Shown one piece after another: positions 35,167 to 47,200 of a stretch of 64,000 nucleotides of DNA. Position numbers and translations under genes: made by a program. Source of the stretch: Guillardia theta CCMP2712 (Eukaryota; Cryptophyceae; Pyrenomonadales; Geminigeraceae); contig NW_005434586.1 of NCBI RefSeq assembly GCF_000315625.1, forward strand, positions 145,661 to 209,660. Direction: 5' to 3'. Every line of letters starts with the position of its first letter. Within the stretch, counting starts at the first letter, position 1. Below the pieces are notes generated by a model. The model was not told the DNA's origin. It searched no databases and saw only the letters and a program-made list of their open reading frames with translations.

Positions 35167-37958
35167 TCACTTGCGACTGAGTCTCAAAATCGAGTTGAAG
35201 TGCCATGGCATCCAGGTCTCGTTCCTCTCATGGAATACATAACACATCGAGTCATTGCTCGGCCTTCCAAAGAAAGCAAGACAAGCAGGCTTCTTCAAGC
35301 ACGTCCACACTTGCTCCTCGTCTGTCATGAGCTTCCCTAAGCCTCCCGTCGCCACGATACTGTTGGGAGAGGACACGAGTTGGTACCAAGTCCTCACCTC
35401 CGTACATCGGTCGACGTGAGTGAACATGTTGCTTCGCCAAGATGGGACGCTCTTCCACGAGTCTGAAGAGTCGCACATCGCACCTTCGCAGAGCTTCAAG
35501 TTCGCGTCGGTGCGAGTAGAGGGCGGCCAAGAAGCGTGATAGCACGCAAGAGCATTGTCCCTTAGGTCTACCTCGGCATCGTGAAGGTTGAGAATCAAAC
35601 TTGGCAAGCAGACTATCTTGTTGTTCCGCAAGTTCAGATACTTCAAGCTTGAGACCTGTTGGAAAATCTGCGATGGAAGGTCTGATAGCAGGTTGTTCTG
35701 CAGGTACAGTGAGCGCAAACTTGGAAGCCCATCGAAGGCTTGCGATGAAATGTCTTTGAGCATGTTGTCGTTGAGATCGAGAACCTCCAATTTTTGCAGA
35801 GCTGAAAAGATTCTGGGAGGAAGGTAGGCAAGTAGATTGTTGTAGATATTGAGATATTTTAGGTTTGAAAGTCCATCAAATGCTCCATCAGCAAGGCTGG
35901 CAAGGTCGTTGTTAGAGAGATACAGTGTTTCCAACGTCGATAGGCCGAAAAACTGTCTTGTAGAAAGCTTTGTCAGCTGATTGTTCAACGGTCGAGAAAG
36001 AGGGACTTGAGATTATGAAGACTTGCAAACACATCGTCTGGGACATTGCTCAAGTTGTTCGTATGGAGATCCAGATATGTCAAGTTGGTGAGATCATCAA
36101 ACATCTTAGGTAGAAGACGGGAAAGCTTGTTGTTGTGAAGATCAAGGTGTTGCAGGTTGTAAAGACCTCCAAATGTTGCGGCAGGGATAGCTTCCAGAAG
36201 GTTATCATAGAGGTTGAGGTCGAGGAGCTCAGGCATTCCATCGAAGACACCCTCTGTCAAGTTTCTGATGCCTTTGGAGGAGAGGTAGAGCGAGTGACAG
36301 TCATCAGCACAAGAACCTTCCCTGTATAGCATCCCAGCAGCCGAGACGTTGAAGGTACAACCTCCGCAAGTCCAGTTCGAACTCGTCGGCGTGCCGGCTG
36401 GAGATTGCGGTGTAGGGATCACGTATTCCTTGCATGTTGTCGTGTCGTTGGCGCAGAGCGGGAGCCCAGGGTCGACTTGTACCGCAGAAGGCCAGGTGGA
36501 GTGACGGCAAGGGATGCGGTTGTTGCGAAGGTCGATGACTAAAGCTTGCTGCAGGTCATTGAAGGCATCAGGGGCTACGCAGTCGAGCTTGTTGGCGTAC
36601 AGGTACACATACTTGACTTTGGACAGTCCTTCGAACACGCTTGAAGTAAGACTTGATATCTGATTGTTGTCCAGATGCAATTTGTCCAAGTTTGACAAAC
36701 CGCGGAAAGTCCGAGAGGAAAGTCCTTGTATCTGATTCCAAGAGAGCTCAAGGTACTGTAAGTTGGTTAGATTCTCAAAGCTGCCTGGCACAATGTCTTG
36801 AAGCTGGTTACTGCCCATCATGAGAGATCCCAAGCTCGTCTGGTCGCGGAAAGTGTCGCGAGCAAGACTCCGCAGTTTGTTCATGCTAAGCTCAAGGTAC
36901 TGCATATTTGAAAGACTGTGGAAGACATTGACAGGAATGAAATCAATCTTGTTGTCCAATAGATAAATGTCGTGGAGTTGGGTTAATCCTTGAAACAGTT
37001 GTTCAGGCAAAGTTGAAAGCTGATTTGATCTGAAACCAACTGCATACAATGTCGAAAGTCCTTGCAGCAGTGCTTCAGGCAAACTTTGGAGCTTGTTCTG
37101 GAACATATACAGGTAATAGATATTAGACAGAGAACGAAAGCTATTCGCTTGCAAGCTTGACACTTGACTATTATCGAGTTCAAAGCCCCGCAGATAGTTG
37201 AGAGTGTTAAAAACTCCATCTTGTAAGGATTTCACGCGGTTCATGAAAGACGGCTGAGTCAGTTCGACCCACCATGTGCAGCCGCTGCCGCACGTGCCGT
37301 TACGAGTGAGCACATTGTCATCCACAATTGTGAAGATGCATCCTCCACAAATGACTGAGTTGGTTGTTGTAACATAAAGCTCCTTGAGGTTTGTGAGCTT
37401 GTCGAAGATTCCTGTAGGCAGGCTGGACAGTTGGTTGTCGTATAAGAAGAGATACTCCAGTTTGGTCAGGTTGTCAAAAACTCCTTCCCGTAAACTCGTC
37501 AGTTTGTTGTAGTACAGATCAAGGTATGTCAAACTCGTAAGGTCGTCAAACACACCGTCCGGGAGACTCTCCAGCCTGTTCACTCGCAGGGCCAGGAACT
37601 GAAGGCTGACTAGACCATCGAAGACGCCGGGGGGAAGGCCGGTCAGCATGTTGTCTCCGAGGTTGAGACTCTGGAGACTTGTGAGGCCATTGAAGGCGCC
37701 AGCTGCTACGCCCTTGAGGCGGACAGAGGTGTAAAAAGAATCCAACTTGAGGTTGTTGCAGTCTGTCATGCAGCTTCCCGTATGGCCGATGAGAACAGCA
37801 GCATCTGAGATGTGGAAGACGCAACTTCCACATGACACGTTGGTTGTGGCTCCTGCCAGCACCAGCAGATCTGCATGGAGCAGGAGCAGGAGGACGAGGA
37901 CCGAGCGGCGCGAGCGACTCTCAGTTAGCATGATCAGTTGTAGCAGCCGGGCTCCCAC
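35167..37958 (-). pseudogene. Secreted VLR-like leucine-rich repeat protein, one frameshift
   Basis: An intronless reading frame of about 930 codons. The signal peptide is VLVLLLLLHADLLVLAGATT. It has three Cys modules of the form CGGC-F-8/9-L-4/5-C-3-C (CGSCVFHISDAAVL, CGGCIFTIVDDNVL, CGGCTFNVSAAGML), each followed by 24-residue LRRs such as GVFDGLVSLQFLALRVNRLE and GVFDNLTKLEYLFLYDNQLS. These resemble lamprey variable lymphocyte receptor repeats, probably by convergence. A Cys-containing LRR cap (IPCRHSTWPSAVQVDPGLPL) closes the second block. Near 35985 the frame breaks: LKSLFLDR-stop in one frame, NNQLTKLSTRQFFGLS in another, with no splice sites, so either a real frameshift or an assembly error. 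Downstream LRRs continue to a Cys-rich end (stop at 35167). The foldback element and tandem array flank the gene. An extracellular recognition or adhesion role is inferred. Confidence 0.85.
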
Positions 37959-38094
37959 CTGACCGAAGATCGTATCACCACCTCCGCAGACCCCTCTTTT
38001 CGTGGTGCCAAGAAGGGGTACAGTACCGTTCTCCTAGCTCGGCCTCTTGGACCGGGAAATTATCCCCGTTCGAGTTCTGTTTATTTTCTCAAAA

Positions 38095-38245
38095 TTAAGT
38101 TAAAAATCAGTATGAGGACAATCAGGAGTTTACTCAAGGTTAAGTTAAAATCAGTACGAGGACAATCAGTAGATTACTCAAAGTTAAGTTAAAAATCAGT
38201 ACGAGGACAATGAGGAGTTTACTCAAGGTTAAGTTAAAATCAGGA
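38095..38245. repeat. 44/45-bp tandem array related to the foldback element
   Basis: Units begin TTAAGTTAAAA at 38095, 38140, 38184 and 38229 (the last partial), spaced 45, 44 and 45 bp. The third unit shares a 37-nt identity (38174-38210) with the reverse complement of 35022-35058 in the foldback element. The array lies upstream of the LRR gene start. Confidence 0.9.
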
Positions 38246-38345
38246 TCTCTAGTCACTGGGCCGATCAGTGAAGGGACCGGCCGGGATTTGACTGCGCCGG
38301 GCCTGGAGCAGGCCCGAGCGGTCGCATTAAGCGAAATGCCATGGA
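38246..38345. repeat. Short GC-rich segment after the tandem array
   Basis: A GGCCGGGATT/GCCGGGCCTGG-rich stretch directly following the tandem units, mirroring the repeat arm plus GC core arrangement of 34558-35058. It is probably a decayed or truncated copy of the same element. The stretch to 38451 shows nothing else. Confidence 0.45.
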
Positions 38346-38451
38346 CGCGCATGAAGCACTCTGGAAGCATGTAGCAGCGAGGAGCAAGAGAATATGGAGC
38401 TCGAAGATGAACACGAAGTGAGTTGACGATGAGAAGCAAAAGAATGATGCT

Positions 38452-39670
38452 ATGAAACCTTGTTCTCTGTGGCTGTGGATATTCCTTTGCCAATACAATG
38501 TACTGGTTACCTCCTATTACCTGCGAAGCATGAACACTGGTCAAGAGGAAATGCCTGGTGAGTTCGACCTCAGAAAGTTCGCAAGACCATCGCCATGGAT
38601 GACGTGTACGGACCTGAACGAAAGGATTCAGCCCAACGGAGCAGTCCTGAGCGACGACGAGTTGATAAGGCAAAGAGACCCTCACTACTGGGAACGCGAC
38701 GACCCCCGCGCTGACAAGGAGCTGGGCTTCTGGAGTACCGACATGAGGTCCTTAGAGCGGCTCTACGGAAAGGTATTTCTCCCTTGTGCCCAATGAAAGT
38801 GATTCTGACCTTGAACCCCCCAAAGGCTTTTGTGCGACCAGAGTACTTCGAGGATGAGTACTTGCAGGGGAGCCGCTGCAAGACTGCGCAGGCGGAAGGC
38901 ATTGCTCCTCCCTCAGACGCGTTCATGTTTGACGACCATTATGAGAACGATCCGATCGTGTGTTGACTGGGAGAGAGTTCGCAAGAGTGACAGACATTGC
39001 AGGTAGACTTTCTGTTTGAGGACGGGACTCCAAGAAAACCCAGACGGTGATGTTGCAAAAGTTCTCCCACTTTGCCTTGAGCATCCACTTACCTGCCCTT
39101 CTTTGCTACAGAATCGGACAGTTCCTTGACTTAGAAGGACAGATCGAGACCGATCCCGACGGAAGTTTCACAGGTGGAACAATGAGAAGGTAGGACGGTG
39201 CTGAGACATATACAGGCAAGCATATCAGCGATGATCTCCGATGTTGCAACAGCATGAACTTGTTAAGAGAACCTTGGGATACGAAATCTCTCATGGTATC
39301 TACTCAATCTGATAGCGTCTTCCGTTTCAAACAGCTTATGTGGATCTCATTCAACCAACGCTGTCCCTGTATGTTGGTTTGACTGGTCGTTTTGAAGTCT
39401 TCAATGTTGGTGGGATGGGATCATGGTGACTGTTTCACACGATCTTGGCGTGTGGTCGTTCTATCTTCTCATCTTTTGTTGTCTTTCGGTAGGAGGGGAT
39501 GGAAATTCCCATCGGGCTGTCGTTGCGAGCAGTTGAGGAACACATCAACATCCATCCGATCGTTAAGGCAACGATGTAACATCCCTGACTGAACGAACTT
39601 CCTTGTGTCCGCTCCTGCTCCCGCTCCCGCTCCTGCTCCTGCTCCCGCTCCTGCTCCCGCTCCTGCTCCC

Positions 39671-39725
<55 letters not shown>

Positions 39726-42700
39726 GTTCTCTCTTCCCTCTTTATTGTTCTTCTCCTCCTTTTTCTCCTCCTCCTCCTCCTCGCCTCCACCCCACTCCTC
39801 TTCCTCGTCATCTCCGTCTTGCCTGTCTTGACCCCGTTCCTCCGCTTCCTCCAGCGAAGATACAGGGCATGACCCTGATCCCATTGTCTGCCATAAGCCA
39901 GAAGAGGTGTTGATGCCGGAGGAAGAGCGGATGGGTGAATATGTTGACAGCTGCTGGAGTTGCGACTGCAAGCTGCATGCGAAGGGCTGATCGAGGTTCC
40001 TTTGCTCCCAGCGCCCTTCCCTTTCGTCTGACTTTCCTCGTTCTCGCCCCCCTTCCTGATCATTCATCTGCTCTCCTGGCCTTTCCTTTCTTTGGGTCCC
40101 CTCCCCTTCTCTCCTTTCTTTCTCATCGCTGCATTTCCCTGCTCTCGCCCTGAACTCTATGTGCCGACCTCGACGCTTCTCAGAAATTGGACGGAACCTT
40201 CGAATGGGACAACGCGGACTCGATCCGTCGGAAGATAAACGCGCTGGTCGCTGAGGTTTCAAGATGCTCTGTGAGAAGCGAGAGGGTGGATGATTCTTTT
40301 ACCTGCAGGGCGCAGACATCAACTGGTCGGACGATTGGGGTTGGACGCCCATTCACTGTGCTGTTGCCAACGGGAACTATCCAGCAGGTAGGAGGAGGAG
40401 GAGGAGGTGGAAGAGGAAGAGGAGGAGGATGGAGGAGAAGGAGTTGGAACAGAAGGAGAAAGAGAGGGAGGTGCAGCTCTCCATTCCGCAGCATGGATGC
40501 ATCCCACGGGATCCTGCTGCTCCTGCTCCTGCTCCTGTTCATATTTCCCTTCCTCGTCTGATTTCTCGTTACAGTGGCTCTCTTGTGCGAGTATGGGGCT
40601 GATCTTGAAATCACTTCCCGGTCTTTTCAAACTTTCACCTTGTTCATCCTCTTGTGACTTTCAAAATGACCAGGCCAAGAAGTTGGACAGTTCTTTTCCG
40701 TGCGGCTCACCGAGGATACCTGTGATCGATCTCTTCATAGCTCCCCCCCCCCACTGATTTCGTCTTCTTCCTTCTCCTCCTTATATCCTATTTATCGTTT
40801 TCCTCTTTCTGTACTACCCGCCCCCCGTCGCTTCCTCGCGTCCCTCCTCTGACTGACTCTCCTCCTCTACATGCATCCTGTCCGCCCATCTTATTTCCCC
40901 TTGTCGCCTCCTCTTTCCTGCCTCTCCCTCTCCCCAACCCTCTCTCCTCCCTTCCTTCCTGCTCTTGTCCTTGCTCGTCACTCATCCGTCCTTCAGGGAG
41001 ATTCTCGAGACTTTGCTGGTCCATGGGGTCAGACTCGCAACTTCCTTTGCGTCCTTTTTTGACGAGTTTGTCAACCCCCACAGGCAAACCCTTGGCACAT
41101 CGACGATGCTAATTTTACAGCACTTGAAGTCAGTTCGTCTCCCTTCGTGCCCTCTCCCCCTGCTCTTTGCTCAATCCTGCTGCTCCCAAAACTGCTCCTG
41201 CTTCTCCTGCTCCTCCTGCTCCTCCTGCTCCTCCTGCTTCTTCTGCTCGTACTGCTTCTCTTATCTTGCTCTCTTCTCCTCTCCTCCTCTTCCCCATCTC
41301 TGTTGCCTCCTTTTGTCTTGTAAACGTCCACCCTCCCCTCGTACTCACCTTGACAACCAGGTCGCCGCCCTCTACAACAGCACCAACTGCATCCCCTTGT
41401 TACGAAACTTCATGGGCGAGGAGGCGAATAACATTGACCTCGATCAGTACATGCAGGAGACGTATCCTACCCCGCTCGGCCCCGGGCCTGACATCTCCCA
41501 ACCTGAAGCAGAGGGATGGCCGCTGAGGAGCTTTGAGTACGTATTGAGGAAGGAGGACAAGGGGAAGTACGGTCGCTGGACAGACAAGAACGCGACGGAG
41601 GAGGCGAAGGAGGACGAGGAGATCTTGAGGATGAGGCAGGAGAACGGGACTTGCATCTGGGTCGAAAACCCTCTCGATGTTGAGCTGCCTTACCCCGAGA
41701 TCAAGAAAATTTACCCCGATAACAACAACAACAGGCTCCTTGTCAACTGGACTGCCTACGACGAGTACGTGGATGGGATTGACCATCATTTGAATGACCC
41801 AACCTTGACCCCTCAAGCCCAGTACCTCCACCGTCTCACCCATCAGGGGAAGATCGACTGGTTCGACTTCTCTGTCTTCAAGCCCCACCCGGACAAGCAC
41901 ACGAAGACAGAGGTTATGTTCAACAAGCGGATTCTTGACCCCCGGACAGACTTCTCCTCCATCCTCCAGCTCAACTTCGGCTTCGAGCCCGGAGAACAGC
42001 CTCCCAGGAAGCTGTGGAGGGGGTTCCCAGAAGGAAGACACTGGCCCTTCTTTATCTTGTACCGCAATGATCCTGGCACGGTCCTGAACCTGTACAACTG
42101 GGACAGGAAAGAAGGGGTCAATTGGGAGAAGATAGACCAGGAAAGATGGACCGAGGAGGAGGAGGTGGAGGAGGCTGGGAACTGCCCCCGACCCGCCCTC
42201 TACCTGGACTACGTGCGGCACACCAAGGAGTATATAGACATGATTATAGACCAAGGGAAGGACATCCCTCAAGGACGAGGGATCATAGTCGACGTCTTTG
42301 GGCCTGACGGGCTGAGCTGCGAGGTGGAGTGGGACCGGACGAGACCCAACGGAGAGTTTGCGGGGAAGAGGACGAGGTGCTCGGTCGGAGCTGGGGGAGT
42401 GTACAGCCTGGAGCTGGCCAGGTTCGGGGCGACAGCAGAGGAGGACTTCTGTGTGGTGAAGCTGGAGGAGCTCCGGTTCCTGGACAAGTTGGAGGAGAAC
42501 TACCAGGGAGACGACGCGATGGAGGAGCATCGCCGGCTGATGGTGATCAAGGAAAGGATGGGACAGTACATGGAGCAGATGGGGAAGGCGATGGGGAAGG
42601 ATGTGGAAATCACGCCAGACAACTGCTGGCTGTTCCAGGGCACCACCGATGCCTACGTGACGAGTAGGAACGATCCCTCGGGGGCGATAGGGGAGGAGGA

Positions 42701-42953
42701 GGAGGAGGAGGAGGAGGAGAACCGCGATCACTACGAGGACGAGGACGAGTTGAAGAAGCTGTTGAAGACGCAGCAAGGTGGGGGGAGAAGAGGGAGAAGA
42801 GGCAGAAACTGGAGGAGGGGGAGAGTGAGAGGAGGAAGAAGAAGCGATACTAGCAGGCTCACGTTAAAGCTTCTAAGACTCTTTAAGACCTCCGTGGCCC
42901 TCGCTTACTTGAGCCAGACTGCAGTGATGTCGCGCAGAATCGCCTCCTGCTAA
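38452..42953 (+). CDS. Secretory-pathway ankyrin repeat protein with novel C-terminal region
   Basis: A signal-peptide-like N-terminus (MKPCSLWLWIFLCQYNVLVT) precedes a region with FDLRKFARPSPWMTCTDLNE. Exons 38452-38772, 38826-38957, 39003-39046 and 39112-39189 join in frame. Ankyrin repeats follow across small exons: GADINWSDDWGWTPIHCAVA (about 40310), LLCEYGADLEITSR, SWTVLFRAAHRGYLEILETL, then LLVHGANPWHIDDANFTALE joined to VAALYNSTNCIPLLRNFM (about 41370). A single exon from 41361 encodes about 450 aa of unrecognised sequence (ENGTCIWVENPLDVELPYPE, GRGIIVDVFGPDGLSCEVEW, SVGAGGVYSLELARFGATAE) ending in a Glu-rich and then Arg-rich tail. Introns carry TGCTCC repeats. The open frame stops at 42951-42953 and overlaps the last exon of the convergent RRM-SAP gene, so an earlier spliced end is possible. 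The destination (ER, plastid or secreted) is not settled. Confidence 0.78.
39604..39725. repeat. (TGCTCC)n tract in an ankyrin-gene intron
   Basis: About 20 TGCTCC/CGCTCC hexamers in the intron whose donor is near 39579 (ACGAT/GTAACA) and acceptor near 39853. The splice restores the frame VKAT-IEDTGHDPDP. Same unit and sense orientation as the other TGCTCC tracts. Confidence 0.9.
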
Positions 42954-44153
42954 CACTGTCAGGAGGGAGAAGAAGCGAGGGGAGGGAGAGAGGGAGAGGG
43001 AGAGGGGGAGGGGGAGGAGAAAGGAGGAGAAAAGAGTATTGGAGACGCAGAGGCACGGGAGGATGGAGGATAGAGGGAGGGAAGGAAGCGAAAGGGACTC
43101 GCAAACAGGTCTTTGAGTGCAAAAAAGGTGGAAGGAGGCAGTGGGAGAGAGCGGGGAATGAAGAGGAGGGGAAGGGAGGTGAGAAAGAATTAATGAGAAA
43201 AGGAAGGAGAAGAGCAGAAGGTAGAAGAAACGAGAAAGGCGAGGAAGGAGGAGAAAAAGGAAGGAGGAAGGAGGCAGTTGAAGGGCAAGGGTAGGAGGAC
43301 AGCAGGAGGAATGGACTTGCCTTCGTCCTTCCGGCGCCGCTTGTCTTCACCTGACTCTGTAGGTTCTGCTCCTTCAGAAAAGCGCGAATCTCTGCTAAGG
43401 TTGAGGTCTCTGCCGCATCGATCAGCAGTCCGCAGGAGAAGGGGGAGGAGGAGCGAGGGGAGGAGGAGGAGCGGGGATAGGAGGTGTCGTTAGTGAGAAG
43501 ATAGGTGGGGAGCGGGATGGGAAGGGGAGGGGTGAGCGAGGGGAGGAGCAAGAGGTGGTGATGGTGGACGAGGAGGCAAGCTCCGATCAGAGGGGTGGAA
43601 AAGTCGATCGCAAGGTGGAGTGAAAGGACCTGAGATTGGAAGGGACGGCGCGGGAGTCGTTGCCTTTGGCTGTTTGACCTCTGCAACAGAAGAGTGACTT
43701 GGCTGAGAGGACAGGAAGAGAAGAGAGCGGCTAGAAACCCACACTCCGAAAGAGTGGAAGAGAGAGGGGAGGGGAGGGGAGGGGAGGGGAGGGGAGGGGG
43801 GAGGGGAAAGGGGAGAGGGGAGATAGGAGAGGGATTGTCGAAGTGGAGGAGTATTTCTGAACCGAGTTTTGCCTTCACATCTTGAGCAGCAGGGTTTTGC
43901 TGCTTCCTCGCCTCTGACTTGAGCTTTTCCTGCAGAGGAAGTTGGCAAGGAGACTGGAGCAACGGGCGTTACCCAAGCAGAAGTTGCTCGATTCTTGACA
44001 GTCTCGTCCTCCTTCACGTGTACCGCTCGCACATCCAGCGAGGCGGCGCTGCGTCTCCTCGTCAGCGAGCTAAGGGAGGAGGGGAAGAGATGCTGGGAGG
44101 GAGGTGGGGGAAAGGGAGTGAAACAGAGCTGGGCAGGAGGAGCAGGAGCAGGG

Positions 44154-44220
<67 letters not shown>

Positions 44221-47200
44221 ACGAAGATACGAACCGAATTGAGTCCTTCTTATCGCTCCACATCTTTCTGACGTAGTTGGGGACGAAGAGCATTCGAAAT
44301 CTTCGAGGACGTCAGGCAGAAATTTCAGAGTTGAGGATATAAGGAAGGGAAGGGAGGAAAGGAAAGGGGAGAGAACAAGTGAGGAGGAAGAAAAAGAGAA
44401 CTCAGAGGAGAGAAAGAGCAGAGTAGAGGGGTAAACTAGAGGAGAGGATAGGAGACGAAGATCGAAGAGGAGGAAGATGGGGAGGAGGACCAGAAGGAGG
44501 AAGGGGAGGAGGAGGAGAAGGAGAAGGAGGGTCTTACTTGAAGTCGTTTCGCATCCTGTCATGAACTCTCCAGAGCTTTTCTTTGAGGTCCCAACTGAGA
44601 CTGACGTCCTTNNNNNNNNNNNNNNNNNNNNNNNNNNNNNNNNNNNNNNNNNNNNNNNNNNNNNNNNNNNNNNNNNNNNNNNNNNNNNNNNNNNNNNNNN
44701 NNNNNNNNNNNAGGAGGAGGAGGAGGAAGAGGAGACTTGAAATGAAATCCAGGCAAGGAGAAGCAAGTTCTTACTCGAAGTCTTGGTCCCATCCTGGTCT
44801 GGACATCCTGCATGGGAACTACTCGATTTTCTAGGACCTGAGAAGCCCTCAGCCTCCATCCCCTCACCCCACCCTCCTCTTCTCCCTGTTCCCGACCCCC
44901 ATCCCCTCCTTCTCCGCTCCGGCTCCTTCCCGCTTCTCCGACCCCGCCAGCCCCCCCCACTCCACCCCTCGCCCTTCTCCTCCATCACGTCAATGAGGGC
45001 GGTTAGAGCGACGGCCTCAGGGGTCAGTTGAGCGAGGATCATCTCCTTCCTCGCCGCCATGGCCTTCGCTCCCGTCAGCCCGACCCTCACGCACCGCCTC
45101 CTCCACCACCTGCGCGTCGATGGACGACATGAGCGTCTCGAGCTTCAAGTCCATCTTGCGCTGCAGGACACTGAGGAGAGCGTTGAACGTCATCACCTCT
45201 GCTGCTTCCAGTCAGCACTTGTCATGTTGCTTTCCTCCTGTTCCTCCTGCTCCTCCCTCTCCTTCCCCCACCTGTTTCTTCTCCCCTCTCTCCCACCCTC
45301 TTTCTCTCCTGCTTCAATGCACTTGCCTCCCACTCCTGCTACTTCTCCCGCGACTCCGCCTGCTTGATCCAGCGGCGAAAGGGAGGTTACGTTCTCCGTT
45401 AGGACCTTGTACACCCCAGCTGGAACCGGGCTCCTCCTGTGACATGCTCAAAATGTCAGCCGATGCAAGAATGATTGAGGTGATGATGATGATGATGAGG
45501 ACGAGGATAATTTGGCAAGAAGAAGACGGAAGGGTAGAGGGGAGGAGCATCTCACATCAGCTCGCCGCCCTCGGCTGCAGCAGCACCAACTTTAACTTCT
45601 TGCCCAACCTCCTGCATCAAGACCGAAGAGATCAGAACGAGAATCGAGCCAGGAGGTATCACTAGCAAGCCGGCTGAAGGGAGAGAGAAGGAGAGAGGGA
45701 GGGAGTAGGGGGGGAGTGAGAATCATAGAGGAAGGAAGAAGGAGAGGAGAGAGGAAGGGTGAACGTAGGAGGGGCAGAGGACCATGGAGGGAGGGAGAAG
45801 TGCGGGAGGTGAAGGAGAGGAGGAAAGAGCAAGATCGCATGAACACACCTCAAGGGAGTGAAACATGTCCTTCAGCACGTTTGCATTCTTCTCCCTCCTG
45901 TCCCTCTTCAACTCGAGCATAGGGCTCTCCTGCACCAGCTCCTTCTCCTCCTCCCCAATCGAGGTCTCATCCCCTCCTTGCCCATCCGATGGACTTCCCT
46001 TGCTGTTCCCCATGGCATCCTCGATTGCTTTCTGATCGTCTGCCTTGTTTGCTTCCTCCTCCCCGTCGTTGTCCTCCGACACTGCTTGCAGCAGCTCGTC
46101 GTACAACACGGGCTCAGTTCCTTCCCCGAGCGTCCCCCACCCGTACATTGCTGCATCCAAGAACGCCTCCCTCTCACCGAACGTCACCTCCTCCTCCTCC
46201 TCTTCCTTTTCCTTGCTCACTCCGGGGGTAAGATTTCCTCCAAGTCGCCTCTTCAGCTTCGACCCTTCAATCCGAGAGACGCTCTGCTCGTAAGCAGTCA
46301 TGTTTCCCTCCAGCAGGTGCTTGGCTGCCTCATCCAAAGCGAGTCGTGCCTCCTCTTCCTGTCGTTTCAGGGGTCCAAAACTGGTGGACAAGACCGGCCT
46401 TTCCTCCTCCTCCTCCTCCTCCTCCTCCTCCTCCTCCTTCTCCTCTGCCGAATCTTCCGTCATGATTTCTCTGGATGCCTTCCCGCTGTTGCCATCTGTA
46501 CGTTTTCCAACTGTTTGGAGGACAAAATCCTCCACCTCTTTGTCTGCTGCTTTCTTTGCTTGTCTCTCCGCGTTCTCCCAAACATCTTTACATCATCAAA
46601 GAATAACATGAAGTGAGTCAGAGGATACGAGAAGACAAGGCAAATACCATCAATCTCCTCAAGGCGATCGTTCATGAAGTTGTCCGACTTGAAGAGCTTT
46701 TCAAACTCATCATCCTGTCAACAACAATGAGGATCCAGATCAGCAGCCCGAATCAAGATTGCGCTGACATCCATATTCAAGATCTTATCCAAGCTCGGCG
46801 ATCCATACATGTCATCTTCGCTTGAAAGCTTCTATACCAAAATCCAAAAAACGTCTTCAGGAATTTGTTATATATCAAGATGATTAGGGACCTTATTAGC
46901 GGCAGAACCTGCAGCACCCTTGGGATCGTCCAATGCATCATATCTTCCTCCAAAAATTAGAGGAGAACGAGGAGAACGTGGAGGTGGAGATGGAGCAGCA
47001 GTAGGAGGATATGGGAGGAGGAAGACCAGGAAGGAAAGATGGAGGAAGACCAGGAGAAAGACGAACAGATTGAGGTTCACCCAACTTACCCTGATTTCGG
47101 TGATCGTAGGGGCTCATCTGGCATCCCCCGCATCGGTGCTGCTCCCGCCTCAGCCGGAGTTCGTGCTCCTCCCTTGGAGAAGAGAGCATCGAACTCATCG

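Noticed and set aside
41400-42776. 458-aa minus-strand open frame opposite the ankyrin C-terminal exon
   Set aside because: Leu/Val-rich antisense shadow of a biased GC-rich exon; the plus frame has better protein character and joins the ankyrin exons.
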